A stretch of 64,000 bases of DNA from Streptomyces sp. LX-29 (GCF_029541745.1 NZ_CP089746.1:744001-808000), one strand, 5' to 3'; shown: positions 42,937 through 52,566, counted from the stretch's first letter. Notes: generated by a model from the sequence alone, not told the origin. Numbers and translations: made by a program.

Positions 42937-44340
42937 ATGACTCATGTGACTCCCGCGCACTCCCGTCGCCACCACCACTGGCGGCGTGATCTCGTCGAGC
43001 TCGCCGCCCTCTTCACGGCGGTGGCGGTCGCCGACACGATCGCCAACACCATCGCACACGGCCCCGACGGTCGGGCGCTGCTCCTGCTGTCGGCCGTGAC
43101 CCTGCTGGCCACCGCCGGGTTCCACACCTGGTGGGCCCGGCGGCACAGCCATGCGCCGCCGGGCCTCGCGACATCCGCGCCCGATACCGCCGCCGGGGCC
43201 CACGCCCCGGCCCCCGCGGCCGTACCGGGCACCGAGAGCGGCACCGCGGTCTGGCGGATGCGGACGACCGTACGGGACGAGCCGGGCAGCCTCGCCACGC
43301 TGTGTGGTGCGCTCGCCCGGCACGGCGTCGACATCCTGACCCTCCAGGCCCATCCGCTGGCCGACGGGACGGTGGACGAGTTCCTGCTGCGCGCCCCCGG
43401 TGCCCTGTCGCCGGCCGAGCTGACGCGTGCCGTCACGGCCGGCGGCGGCAGCTCCACCTGGGTCGAGCGGGCCGACGCCCATGACCTGGTCGACACCCCG
43501 ACCCGCGTGCTGAACCTGGCCACCCGCACCGCGCTGGACGCCGCCGAGCTCCCACTGGCGCTGCGTCAGCTGCTCGGTCGCTGCACCATCCGCACGCTCC
43601 CCGCCGCCTCGCTGGCCGGACGGCCGCTGGCCGAACCGCTGCCGGTCGAGGGCGTGCTGGAGGAGACCGTGATGCGGTTGCGCGACCCCGCGGGCGGCGC
43701 GCTCACCATCGAGCGACCGTACCTGCCCTTCACCCCGACCGAGTTCGCCCGCGCCCGCGCGCTGGTCGAGCTGGACGCGCGACTCGGCCCCCGCGTGCCG
43801 CCTCGGCACGATGTGTTGACGCTGCCCGAGGGGAACGAGATCACCGTGCGCCGCGCGGGCCCCGGCGACCTCGCGGCCGCCCGCGCGATGCACGAGCGTT
43901 GCTCGACCGCCACCCTGGAGCAGCGCTACCACGGCCCGGTGGGCGACGCGGACCGCTATCTGAACCATCTGCTGAGCCCGCGCCACGGCCGCACCCTGGC
44001 CGCCTACACCGCCTCCGGGCGGCTGACCGCCCTCGGCCATCTGCTCTGGGACGGGGACGAGACCGAGGTCGCGCTGCTGGTCGAGGACGCGTGGCAGCGC
44101 CGCGGCATCGGCTCCGAGCTGCTGCGGCGGCTGGTGGCCATGGCCGCGGAGACCGAGTGCGCGAGCGTCTACGCGGTCACCCGCTCGGCCAACACCGGCA
44201 TGGTGGCGACCATGCGCGGCCTGGGGCTTCCCCTGGACTACCAGATCGAGGGGGGCACCCTCGTCATCACCGCCCGGATCGCCGCGACCCCGGCGCCCGC
44301 GCCGGCTCCCGTGTCCCCGCCGCGCGGGCACCGGCCGTAG
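42937..44340 (+). CDS. Membrane-anchored ACT domain - GNAT acetyltransferase fusion
   Basis: 467 residues. Two hydrophobic segments (about 20-38 and 48-65) follow a His-rich start. An ACT-like domain comes next (about 107-180, TTVRDEPGSLATLCGALARHG), then a middle region with NLATRTALDAAELPLALRQL and a C-terminal GNAT domain (about 300-450, VALLVEDAWQRRGIGSELLR). ACT domains bind amino acids, so ligand-gated acetylation is plausible. The target is unknown. Confidence 0.82.
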   Translation: MTHVTPAHSRRHHHWRRDLVELAALFTAVAVADTIANTIAHGPDGRALLLLSAVTLLATAGFHTWWARRHSHAPPGLATSAPDTAAGAHAPAPAAVPGTESGTAVWRMRTTVRDEPGSLATLCGALARHGVDILTLQAHPLADGTVDEFLLRAPGALSPAELTRAVTAGGGSSTWVERADAHDLVDTPTRVLNLATRTALDAAELPLALRQLLGRCTIRTLPAASLAGRPLAEPLPVEGVLEETVMRLRDPAGGALTIERPYLPFTPTEFARARALVELDARLGPRVPPRHDVLTLPEGNEITVRRAGPGDLAAARAMHERCSTATLEQRYHGPVGDADRYLNHLLSPRHGRTLAAYTASGRLTALGHLLWDGDETEVALLVEDAWQRRGIGSELLRRLVAMAAETECASVYAVTRSANTGMVATMRGLGLPLDYQIEGGTLVITARIAATPAPAPAPVSPPRGHRP

Positions 44341-44385
44341 CCGCGCCGACCGAACACCGCGCCGACCGCGGCCGGGAACTCCGAA

Positions 44386-44431
44386 GCCGCGCGGGGCGGC
44401 GCCGGGCGACACCGGCGCCGCCCCGCGCGGC
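44386..44431 (+). terminator. Perfect 20-bp terminator-like hairpin
   Basis: GCCGCGCGGGGCGGCGCCGG (44386-44405) pairs perfectly with CCGGCGCCGCCCCGCGCGGC (44412-44431) around a 6-base loop. It lies 45 bases after the ACT-GNAT stop. No T-run, typical for this genus. Confidence 0.8.
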
Positions 44432-44584
44432 GTCCGACGCCCGCTCACCGGACACCTCGCCGCCGACACGACCGGAGGACCCGTCAGGTGTGCCGACCGT
44501 CCCCCGCGGCACCCGTCCGCCCCGTCGGCCACGCATGTCCCGGTGGTGATGACGCGGCGGCCCCGGCCGTACGAGGATGACCAC

Positions 44585-46267
44585 ATGTCCGATATCAAGA
44601 ACGCTCCGCTGCCCCGTCAGGTCGCCGACGCCTATGTCGACGCCCTCGTCGAACTCGACCCGATCACCGGCACCTACCTCGGGGTTCCCGAGAGCTCGCG
44701 GCGGCTGCCCGACTACTCCCCCGCGGGCCAGGAGGCCCTCGCCGAGCTGGCGCGCGCCACGCTGGACCGGCTGGCCGAGGCCGAGGCGCGACCGGGGGCG
44801 GACAGCGACGCCGAGCGGCGCTGCGCGCGGCTGCTGCGCGAGCGGCTCACCGCCGAACTGGCCGTCCACGAGGCGCGCGAGCCGCTCCGCGCGGTCAGCA
44901 ATCTGCACTCCCCGCTGCACTCGGTGCGGTCCATCTTCACGGTGACCCCGACCGACACCGAAGAGGACTGGGCGGCCATCGCGGAGCGGCTGCGCGCCGT
45001 GCCGGCCGCGCTGGCGGGTTATCGGGCCTCCCTCGCCGAGGGCCTGGAGCGGGGACTGCCGGCCGGGCCGCGGCAGGTGTCCACCGTCATCGGCCAGTTG
45101 GCGGAGTGGATCGGCACCGAGCGCGGCTGGTTCGCCGACTTCGTGGCCCCCGGCCCCGAGGCGCTGCGCACCGAGCTGGACGCGGCGGCGAAGGTGGCCA
45201 CGGCCGCGCTGGTGGAGATCCGGGACTGGCTGCGCGACGTGTACGGGCCGGGGATCGAGGGGGCTCCGGAGGTCGTCGGCCGCGAGCGGTACGCCCGCTG
45301 GGCCCGCCTGTGGAACGGCACCGACATGGACCTGGACGAGGCGTACGCGTACGGCTGGGCCGAATACCACCGCATCCACGCCGAGATGCGCGCCGAGGCG
45401 GAGAAGATCCTGCCCGGCGCCACGCCGTGGGAGGCGCTGCGCCACCTGGACGAGCACGGCGAGGCCATCGAGGGCGTCGAGGAGACGCGGGTGTGGCTGC
45501 AGAACCTCATGGACGAGGCCATCGAGCAGCTCGACGGCACGCACTTCGAGCTCGCGGAGCGGGTGAAGCGTGTCGAGTCGATGATCGCCCCGCCGGGCTC
45601 CGCCGCGGCGCCGTACTACACCCAGCCGTCCGAGGACTTCTCGCGACCCGGGCGGACCTGGCTGCCCACCATGGGCGAGACCCGCTTTCCCGTCTACGAC
45701 CTGGTCTCCACCTGGTACCACGAGGGCGTTCCGGGCCACCACCTCCAGCTGGCGCAGTGGACCCATGTCGCCGATCAGCTCTCCCGCTACCAGGCGACCG
45801 TCGGCATGGTCAGCGCCAACGCCGAGGGCTGGGCGCTCTACGCGGAGCGGCTCATGGACGAGCTGGGCTACCTCACCGACGCCGAGCGGCGGCTGGGTTA
45901 CCTCGACGCCCAGATGATGCGCGCGGTGCGCGTGATCATCGACATCGGCATGCACCTGGAGCTGGAGATCCCGGCCGACTCGCCGTACCACCCGGGTGAG
46001 CGGTGGACGCCGGAGCTGGCGCAGGAGTTCTTCGGGGCGCACAGCGGCCGCCCGGCGGACTTCGTGGAGAGCGAGCTGGTCCGCTACCTCGGCATGCCCG
46101 GGCAGGCCATCGGCTACAAGCTGGGTGAGCGCGCCTGGCTGGCGGGGCGGGAGGCGGCCCGCCAGCGACACGGCGACGCCTTCGACGCCAAGAAGTGGCA
46201 CATGGCCGCCCTCTCGCAGGGCTCGCTGGGCCTGGACGACCTGGTGGCGGAGCTGTCGGCACTCTGA
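44585..46267 (+). CDS. DUF885 protein, putative metallopeptidase
   Basis: 560 residues. The DUF885 core is clear, with the metal motif YHEGVPGHHLQLAQ (about 379-392) and NAEGWALYAERLMDELGY (second metal site). The family is predicted to be zinc carboxypeptidase-like; no signal peptide is visible, so it is probably cytoplasmic. ATG 44585 gives MSDIKNAPLPRQVADAYVDA, a typical start. Confidence 0.88.
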   Translation: MSDIKNAPLPRQVADAYVDALVELDPITGTYLGVPESSRRLPDYSPAGQEALAELARATLDRLAEAEARPGADSDAERRCARLLRERLTAELAVHEAREPLRAVSNLHSPLHSVRSIFTVTPTDTEEDWAAIAERLRAVPAALAGYRASLAEGLERGLPAGPRQVSTVIGQLAEWIGTERGWFADFVAPGPEALRTELDAAAKVATAALVEIRDWLRDVYGPGIEGAPEVVGRERYARWARLWNGTDMDLDEAYAYGWAEYHRIHAEMRAEAEKILPGATPWEALRHLDEHGEAIEGVEETRVWLQNLMDEAIEQLDGTHFELAERVKRVESMIAPPGSAAAPYYTQPSEDFSRPGRTWLPTMGETRFPVYDLVSTWYHEGVPGHHLQLAQWTHVADQLSRYQATVGMVSANAEGWALYAERLMDELGYLTDAERRLGYLDAQMMRAVRVIIDIGMHLELEIPADSPYHPGERWTPELAQEFFGAHSGRPADFVESELVRYLGMPGQAIGYKLGERAWLAGREAARQRHGDAFDAKKWHMAALSQGSLGLDDLVAELSAL

Positions 46268-46273
46268 CCGCCT

Positions 46274-46297
46274 GACCGCGCGGGGCGGGCCGCGGTC
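46274..46297 (+). terminator. Possible terminator of the DUF885 gene
   Basis: GACCGCG and CGCGGTC form a 7-bp stem with a 10-base loop, 7 bases after the stop. Confidence 0.4.
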
Positions 46298-46323
46298 GCG
46301 ACCGAGAGGCAACGACTCCAGCC

Positions 46324-46518
46324 CCTCCGCGCAGGGTGGACCCGAGGCCACCGGCCCTCCGCGCGGGGGCACACCCGAGACCACCGGCCCTCCGCGCGGG
46401 GCGGACCCGGGGCCACCCGCCTACGGGCTCCTCCGCGCGGGCGGGCCCGCGGGAAACCGGCTTCGGAGCCCCTCCGCGCGGGGCGGAATGCCTACCGGCT
46501 CCTCCGCGCGGGGCGGGC
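46324..46518. repeat. Interspersed CTCCGCGCGGGGCGG repeat array
   Basis: About six copies of CCTCCGCGCGGGGCGG or close variants begin near 46324, 46357, 46389, 46431, 46471 and 46501. They are separated by short ACCCGAGGCCACCGGC-type spacers. They fill most of the 339-bp gap 46268-46606. No gene is seen; the spacers are too similar and irregular for a CRISPR array. Confidence 0.65.
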
Positions 46519-46606
46519 GACCGCGGGGCCGCCGGCTCAACCCCGGAAGCTCCGCGGCGCCGATCTCTGCCCCTGTATCCGTCCGAGCCCCTGTCTCCGC
46601 CCCGAG

Positions 46607-46978
46607 CTATATGCGCCAGCCGCGGATGCGGTCGGCGCACTCGTACACGTCGACCCGGTACTCCTTGATGTCGCGCGTCAGGTCGACGATCGCGCCGTAC
46701 GGCGGGTCTATGCCCTCGCCCGCCGCGGCCATGTAGGCGACCACGACCATGCAGGCGTAGAGGCTGCTCCGCGCGGGCAGCGGTTGCAGCCGCACCAGGG
46801 TGTGCATCAGCGCGGCGGCGCGCCAGGCGGCGTCCGGTTCGTGGTCGAACTTCGCCACGTCGAAGGCGTGCCGGGAGACGGCCGCGGCCAGCGCCGTGTA
46901 GTCGTGCACGGCGGGCTCTTCGTAAAGCTTCTGCTCCTGTACGCCCAGGAGCCAGGGGATGTCGATATGGAGGGCCAT
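46607..46978 (-). CDS. Doc/Fic-like toxin-type protein, second copy
   Basis: 123 residues, same length and layout as the protein at 8406-8777 (DIPWLLGVQEQ, DYTALAAAVSRH, LPARSSLYACMVVVAYMAAA). The Fic active loop is replaced by LQPLPARSSLYA, without His, Asn or GNKR. ATG 46978 overlaps the antitoxin stop (TGATG). The two loci share little identity outside the fold positions, so they are old paralogues. Confidence 0.75.
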   Translation of the reverse strand: MALHIDIPWLLGVQEQKLYEEPAVHDYTALAAAVSRHAFDVAKFDHEPDAAWRAAALMHTLVRLQPLPARSSLYACMVVVAYMAAAGEGIDPPYGAIVDLTRDIKEYRVDVYECADRIRGWRI

Positions 46979-47211
46979 CAGGCGGCCGCGCCACGGTCCG
47001 CGGGCGGGGGCACTTCCTCGGGGAAGGCCGCGTCGAACTCCTCGATGTGCTCGTTCCAGAACTTCACCGCGTGCTGGACGAAGATGCGCCGCTGCTGTTC
47101 ACGGACGGAGAGATCGTGCACGTATGCCTTGATGCTCTTGCCGTCCGCGGCCGCGGCCTCGCGGATGGCCGCGAGTTCCTCGTCGGTGAACTCGATGTTC
47201 AGTGCTGGCAT
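46978..47211 (-). CDS. Antitoxin-type protein, second copy
   Basis: 77 residues from ATG 47211 (GTG 47220 also possible). The first half (MPALNIEFTDEELAAIREAA, then GKSIKAYVHDLSVRE) is a ribbon-helix-helix. The second half FVQHAVKFWNEHIEEFDAAF is the likely partner-binding helix. It overlaps the Doc-like gene. Confidence 0.75.
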   Translation of the reverse strand: MPALNIEFTDEELAAIREAAAADGKSIKAYVHDLSVREQQRRIFVQHAVKFWNEHIEEFDAAFPEEVPPPADRGAAA

Positions 47212-47289
47212 ACCGGCCACGGTACCGGATCGGTACCGGGGCCGGGGGCGCCGTGATGGATCCCGCCGACGGCCCGCGGGCGACCCGCC

Positions 47290-50200
47290 TCAGCCCAGGA
47301 CGAGCTTGCGGCGGACCGCCGAGCCGGCGCGGTCCTTCACCACCTCCAGCTGGGCGGGGATACGGCGGCGGAGGTCGGCGACATGGCTGACGATGCCCAC
47401 CGCGCGGTCCCGCTCGCGGAGCGAGTCGAGCACGTCGAGGACCTCGTCCAGGGTCTGCTCGTCCAGACTGCCGAAGCCCTCGTCGATGAAGAGCGTGTCG
47501 AGGCGGGCGCCGCCGGCCTCGTCGGTGACGACGTCGGCGAGGCCGAGCGCCAGCGCGAGAGACGCGAAGAAGGTCTCGCCGCCGGAGAGGGTGGCGGTGT
47601 CCCGCTCGCGACCGGTCCAGGAGTCGATGACGTGCAGGCCGAGGCCGGCGCGGCGGGTCCCGGTGCGCTCGTCGGAGTGGACGAGGGTGTAGCGCCCGGA
47701 GGACATGTACTGGAGGCGGGCGCTGGCTGCCGCGGCGACCTGCTCCAGCCGGGCGGCCAGCACATACGACTCCAGTCGCATCTTGCGCTCGTTGTCGGCC
47801 GAGGTGCCGGCGGCCAGGGCGGCCAGCCGGGCGACCCGGTCGTACTCCGCGCGGAGCGGGGCGAGCCGCCGCGCGTCGGTCGCGGCCTGCTCGGAGAGCC
47901 GGTCGAGATCGGCGCGGCGGGTGCGGGCCGCGTCGTCGGCGGCGGAGGCCGCCCGCAGCCGCAAGGTGGCGTCCTCCAGCGCTGCCTGCGCGGTGTCCAG
48001 GGCGGCCGGCGGCGCCTGGGCCGCCGCCGCGAGCTGCGGGTCGTCCAGTTCGGCGGCGACGGCGGCCGACTCGCTGTGCCACCGGTCGAGGTGGTCCTGG
48101 AGCGCGCGCTGCCGGTGGTCGGGCAGCACCGCGTCGGCCGCGCGCTGCGGGGTGTCGAAGCCGGCCCGATAGGCGGCGTCGGCGAGCCGCGCGTCGGAGT
48201 CCTTGAGCCGCAGCGCGGCCGACTCCGTGGCGCGCGCCGCGTCCGCGGCGCCGGCGAGGAGTGCCACCCGGCGCTCCAGCTCCCGGGCGTGGTCGGCCAC
48301 GCTGGCGGCGGCGCCCCGGGCCTGCGCGACCTGGTCCTCCAGATCGGCCCGCTCGCGGGCCAGCACGTCGCGCCGGGAGGCGCGGGCGGCGGCGCCGCGC
48401 TCGGCGTCCCGCAACTGCTCGAGCCGACGGCCGTGCTCCGCCTCGGCGTGGTCGAGGGCCTCGCGAGCGGCGTGCGCGTCGGCTCCGGCCTCCCGCGCGG
48501 TGGCGAAGGCGGCGCGCAGCTCTTCGAGGGCGTGGGCGAGTTCAGCGGTGGGGGTGTCGGCGGCCTCCGCGCGGGCGGCGGCCATCGCCTCGCGCAGCTC
48601 GCGCAGCCGCTCCTCGGCCGCCTTGCGGGCGGCGTCGGCGCGCTCGGAGTCGGCCAGCGCGGCCTCCTCGGCGGCACGGTCGACATGATCTTCGGCCGTG
48701 CGGGCCGGCCGGGGGTGGTCCGCGGAGCCGCAGACGGCGCAGGGCTCCCCGGGGAGCAGCCCGCCCGCGAGTTCGGCGGCGATCCCGCGCAGTCGGCGCT
48801 CCTTGAGGTCCAGCCAGCGCTCCCGCGCGGTGGCGGCCTCCCGGCGGGCGCGCAGCGAACCGTCCTCGGCCGCGTCCACCTCGGCTTCCAGCGCGTCCCG
48901 CCGCAGGGCCGCCGCCAGCTGTCGCTCGGCGGTGCCCAGCTGGGCGCCGAGCTGCTCGGCCTGGACGGCGGCGGCCTGGGCGACCTCGACACGGCGCTGG
49001 TGGGCCAGGCGGGCGGACTCCCAGCCGGCCAGCCAGTCGGCGGCCTCCTGGGCGGCTTCCTCGTCGGCGCGGGCCTCCCGGTCCAGCTCCGCGGCCTCCA
49101 CGGCGATCTCGGCGGCGCGTCGCTCCGCCCGGCGCGCGACGGCCAGCCGACCGAGCTCCTCACGCAGCTGCCGCTCCATGGTGGTGAGCTGCTCGGCGGG
49201 GGCGTCGGCGAGCCGCGGCGGCAGGAGGTCGCGGGCGGCGTGCTCGGCGGCGGCGGCCGCCTGGTGGTCGCGCTCGGTGCCGGCGTGCAGCTCCAGGGCC
49301 GGGGCGACGGACTCGGCCGCACGCGCCCGCTCCAGCCGGGCCCGGACCTGGTCCACCTCGGCCCGGTGCGCGTCGAGTTCGGCGGCGCGACGGCGGGCCT
49401 CCGCGTGCCGGCGCTGGAGCCGGTCCAGCTCCCGTACGGCCTCCAGTGCGGCGGCCGCTCGGTCATGGGCGGTCTCGGCGGTGCGCACCGCCGCGGCGGC
49501 GATGTCCGTGCGCTCGCGCGCGCCGCTGCGGGCGATGGCGGCCCATTCCAGTACGGCGGCGGCGAACCCGGGCTCACCGGGGGCAGGCGCGGTCCGCTCC
49601 ACGGCGCTCGCGGCACGCGCCGCGCGGGCCGTCGGCCGCTCCGCGCGGGAGCGGGCGCGGGACCCGGTGCGCTGGCCGGGGACGGCCGGCGGCGCGCCGC
49701 CCGCGTCGAGGAGCGTGAGGCCGCGCAGGTCGGCGCTGTCCCCGGCGGCCTGCGCCATCCGGTGGGCGAGCGCGAGCAGCCGCTCGTCGCCGCCGACGAC
49801 CCGCTGCTGCGCGGTGCGCCGGGCCTCGGCCAGGTGGTCCTCCACGGCGGCGAAGCGGCCGGTGTCGAAGAGTCGGCCCAGCAGCTTGCCGCGCGCCTCG
49901 GCGTCCGCGCGCAGAAAGCGCGCGAAGTCGCCCTGGGGCAACAGCACCACCTGGCAGAACTGCTCCCTGTTCATGCCCAGCAGCTGCTCGATCTCCAGGC
50001 CGATCTCCTGGTGGGAGCGGCTGAGCCCGACCCACTCGCCGTCCGCGGAGCGTTCCCGCAGCTCGCTGTGGGCGCGCTGGGTGGTGAAGCCGTCGGCGCC
50101 CTTGGTGGACTTCCGGGACCTCTTGGGGCGGGGCTGCTGGGGCCTGCGGGTGATCTCCAGCCGGCGGCCGCCGACGGTCAGCTCGAGGACCACCTCGGTG

Positions 50201-50430
50201 AGGGTGTACGGGTCCGCGTGGTCGCTGCGCAGGGTCAGCCCGGCGCCCTGCCGGGCGCCGGGCACCCCGCCGTAGAGCCCGAAGCAGACCGCGTCCAGCA
50301 CGGAGGTCTTGCCCGCCCCGGTGGGGCCGTGCAGCAGGAAGAGCCCGGCGGCGGCGAGCTCGTCGAAGTCGATCTCCTCGGTGCCGCCGAACGGCCCGAA
50401 GGCGGTGACGGACATCCGGTGCAGCCTCAT
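47290..50430 (-). CDS. sbcC: Nuclease SbcCD subunit C (SMC-like ATPase)
   Basis: 1046 residues. Walker A HGPTGAGKTSVLDAVCFGLYG (in part) is near residue 35, long Ala/Arg/Glu coiled coils follow, the zinc hook CAVCG sits near the middle, and the ABC signature LSGGETFFASLALALGLADVV with the Walker B LFIDEGFGSLD is at the C terminus. With SbcD it cleaves hairpins and DNA ends. ATG 50430 overlaps the sbcD stop by 4 bp. Confidence 0.94.
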   Translation of the reverse strand: MRLHRMSVTAFGPFGGTEEIDFDELAAAGLFLLHGPTGAGKTSVLDAVCFGLYGGVPGARQGAGLTLRSDHADPYTLTEVVLELTVGGRRLEITRRPQQPRPKRSRKSTKGADGFTTQRAHSELRERSADGEWVGLSRSHQEIGLEIEQLLGMNREQFCQVVLLPQGDFARFLRADAEARGKLLGRLFDTGRFAAVEDHLAEARRTAQQRVVGGDERLLALAHRMAQAAGDSADLRGLTLLDAGGAPPAVPGQRTGSRARSRAERPTARAARAASAVERTAPAPGEPGFAAAVLEWAAIARSGARERTDIAAAAVRTAETAHDRAAAALEAVRELDRLQRRHAEARRRAAELDAHRAEVDQVRARLERARAAESVAPALELHAGTERDHQAAAAAEHAARDLLPPRLADAPAEQLTTMERQLREELGRLAVARRAERRAAEIAVEAAELDREARADEEAAQEAADWLAGWESARLAHQRRVEVAQAAAVQAEQLGAQLGTAERQLAAALRRDALEAEVDAAEDGSLRARREAATARERWLDLKERRLRGIAAELAGGLLPGEPCAVCGSADHPRPARTAEDHVDRAAEEAALADSERADAARKAAEERLRELREAMAAARAEAADTPTAELAHALEELRAAFATAREAGADAHAAREALDHAEAEHGRRLEQLRDAERGAAARASRRDVLARERADLEDQVAQARGAAASVADHARELERRVALLAGAADAARATESAALRLKDSDARLADAAYRAGFDTPQRAADAVLPDHRQRALQDHLDRWHSESAAVAAELDDPQLAAAAQAPPAALDTAQAALEDATLRLRAASAADDAARTRRADLDRLSEQAATDARRLAPLRAEYDRVARLAALAAGTSADNERKMRLESYVLAARLEQVAAAASARLQYMSSGRYTLVHSDERTGTRRAGLGLHVIDSWTGRERDTATLSGGETFFASLALALGLADVVTDEAGGARLDTLFIDEGFGSLDEQTLDEVLDVLDSLRERDRAVGIVSHVADLRRRIPAQLEVVKDRAGSAVRRKLVLG

Positions 50431-51593
50431 CGGGTGCCCTCCCGCAGCGTCTCCGCGGTGCGCACCGCGTCCAGGGCGCCGGTCAACACGGCGCGCTCGG
50501 CGGCGTCCGGGCCCTGGCCGCCGCGCACATGCGCCACGAAGTCCTCGGCGATCTGCTGGTCGGTGCGGCCGCGCAGCCGCCGCGCGTAGGAGCCGGCGGT
50601 CTCCTCGGGCGGCCGCTCCGGGTCGAAGGCGATGCTCACCGCGTGCGGGAAGCGGGCGGCGAGCCGGGCCATCGGCTCGTGCGGCCGGACCGGGTCGGTG
50701 AGGGTGGCCTCCACCCACGCCTCACGGTGCTCCTCCAGCTCCGGGTCGACGAGCAGCTCCTCCAGCCTCCCGCGCAGCCGGGCGAGCGGCCGGGGCACCG
50801 GACAGTCGACGCGCTCCGCGGCGACCGCCCCGTCCGCGCCCAGGTCGACCAGCCACATGGTCTTGCGGTGCGTCGCCTCGGAGAAGGAGTAGGCGAGCGG
50901 GGAGCCGGAGTAGCGCACCCGCTCGGTGATCGCCTGGCAGCCGTGCAGATGGCCGAGGGCGACGTAGTCGACGCCGTCGAAGACCTCCGCCGGGACGGAG
51001 GCCACACCGCCCACGGTGATGTCCCGCTCGCTGTCGCTGGGGGCGCCGCCGACGACGAAGGCGTGCGCCAGCACGACGGACCGGGTGCCGGCCGGCCGCT
51101 CGGCGAGGTCGGCGCGCACCCGCTCCATGGCGGCGCCCAGCACCGCGGCGTGGCTGCTCCGCGCGGCCCCCAGCTTCTGCCGCACCAGCGCCGGCTCCAG
51201 GTAGGGCAGCCCGTAGAAGGCGACCTCTCCGTGCGCGTCGCGCAGCAGCACCGGCGTGCCGCACTCCACGGGGTCGGTGCGCAGATGGATGCCGGCCCGC
51301 TCGATCAGCCCGGCGCCGACGCCCAGGCGGCGGGCCGAGTCGTGGTTTCCGGAGATCAACACCGTGGGCACGCCCAGGCGCGCCAGCCGGTGCAGCGCGT
51401 CGTCGAAGAGCTCCACCGCCGCGAGCGGCGGCACCGCGCGGTCGTACACGTCGCCCGCGACGAGCACCGCGTCCACGCCTCGCTCACGCACCGTGGCCAC
51501 GAGGTGGTCGACGAACTCCCGCTGGGCCTCCAGCAGGCCGATCCGGTGGAACGACCTCCCCAGGTGCCAGTCGGAGGTATGCAGAATCCTCAC
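50427..51593 (-). CDS. sbcD: Nuclease SbcCD subunit D
   Basis: 388 residues. The metallophosphoesterase motifs HTSDWHLG (about 4-11), GDVYDRAVPP and SGNHDS are present, with LGHLHGCQ later. It is the Mre11-like nuclease of SbcCD. The start is GTG 51593 after GGAGGGG, upstream of and overlapping sbcC. Confidence 0.94.
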   Translation of the reverse strand: MRILHTSDWHLGRSFHRIGLLEAQREFVDHLVATVRERGVDAVLVAGDVYDRAVPPLAAVELFDDALHRLARLGVPTVLISGNHDSARRLGVGAGLIERAGIHLRTDPVECGTPVLLRDAHGEVAFYGLPYLEPALVRQKLGAARSSHAAVLGAAMERVRADLAERPAGTRSVVLAHAFVVGGAPSDSERDITVGGVASVPAEVFDGVDYVALGHLHGCQAITERVRYSGSPLAYSFSEATHRKTMWLVDLGADGAVAAERVDCPVPRPLARLRGRLEELLVDPELEEHREAWVEATLTDPVRPHEPMARLAARFPHAVSIAFDPERPPEETAGSYARRLRGRTDQQIAEDFVAHVRGGQGPDAAERAVLTGALDAVRTAETLREGTR

Positions 51594-51831
51594 AGCACCC
51601 CTCCGACCTGCATCTTCATCGCTCCTCCGGCTCCCCGACCGACACGGAGCCAGCATGGGCGCCGCTGTCAGCACCGCACCACGTTAGCGTCGACCGGCAC
51701 CGTGTCCCTCACCGACCTCGGTTTTGTCACGACGGTCGCCGTGTCGGGTCGAAGCCCAACTCGTGCGGATCGGCGAGGACTTCCACCGCGCCACGGTGCC
51801 GGCCGGAGGCTGTCGCCGAACGACGAGACGA

Positions 51832-52476
51832 TCAGCCCGGACCGGCCGAACCCTCTCGTGCGCGGGCGCCGAGGATCCCGGCGGTGAAGCTCGCCAGCCG
51901 CCTCCGCAGCTCCTCGCGCGGAACGCGCTTCTCGCCGGCCAGGTGTTCGACGAGATCGGCTCGGGTGGCGGCGAGCAGGGCGTGGGCGGTGAAGTCGCTG
52001 TCGGGCAGCCCGGGAATGCGTTCCAGCATGCCCCGGAGCAGCGCGTGCCATCGCTCGTAGTGCTCCGTGCGGTAGGGGCTGTCGCTGCCCGCCTGCTCCA
52101 GCGCCAGCGCGAGGTGGCGGTTGTCGAGCTTGAAGCAGAGAACGGCGTCGAGCAGGGCCGGTACGCGCTGGAGCGGCGGGGTCGCGGGCCCCAGCGGGGG
52201 CGGCCCCGCCTCGACGGCGTCCCTGACGGGTTCGAGTCGTGCCGCGTACAGCGCGTGGATCAACCCGGTGCGATCGCCGAAGGCGCGGAAGAGCGTGCCC
52301 TTGCCGACGCCGGCCGCCGCCGCGATGTCGGCCATGGTGACGTCCTGGGGGCTCTGGCACTCGGCGAAGAGCGTGTCGGCGGCCGCGAGGACGGCCACCC
52401 GGTTGCGCGCCGCGTCCTTGCGTGGCTTGCGCTCGGTCATCGGCTGGCGCTCGGTCATCGGCTTCCTCCCGTTCAT
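51832..52476 (-). CDS. TetR-family regulator
   Basis: 214 residues. The helix-turn-helix is about residues 20-65 (VTMADIAAAAGVGKGTLFRAF). The N terminus has three repeats of MTERxP-like residues, and ATGs at 52458 and 52440 are alternatives; GGGGGGA precedes ATG 52476. It is divergent from the SnoaL/NmrA genes, and the spacer holds twin operators, so it most likely represses both. Confidence 0.88.
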   Translation of the reverse strand: MNGRKPMTERQPMTERKPRKDAARNRVAVLAAADTLFAECQSPQDVTMADIAAAAGVGKGTLFRAFGDRTGLIHALYAARLEPVRDAVEAGPPPLGPATPPLQRVPALLDAVLCFKLDNRHLALALEQAGSDSPYRTEHYERWHALLRGMLERIPGLPDSDFTAHALLAATRADLVEHLAGEKRVPREELRRRLASFTAGILGARAREGSAGPG

Positions 52477-52497
52477 CTGCTTCCCCCCGTTGCGATC

Positions 52498-52541
52498 CGG
52501 ACCCGCGGTCCGTATCGTCCACAAAGCGGACCGTGGGTCCG
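52498..52541. promoter_or_regulatory. Twin TetR operators
   Basis: CGGACC-CGC-GGTCCG (52498-52512) and CGGACC-GTG-GGTCCG (52527-52541) have identical half-sites and centres 29 bp apart. They lie between the divergent starts of tetR (52476) and the SnoaL-like gene (52567). Confidence 0.75.
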
Positions 52542-52566
52542 CATCATATCCGGGACGGAGACACTC

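Noticed and set aside
46324..46518. CRISPR-like regular repeats
   Set aside because: Spacers are short, uneven and similar to each other; no cas gene nearby.
47383..50589. 1068-codon open frame opposite sbcC
   Set aside because: Antisense to sbcC, which has all family motifs.
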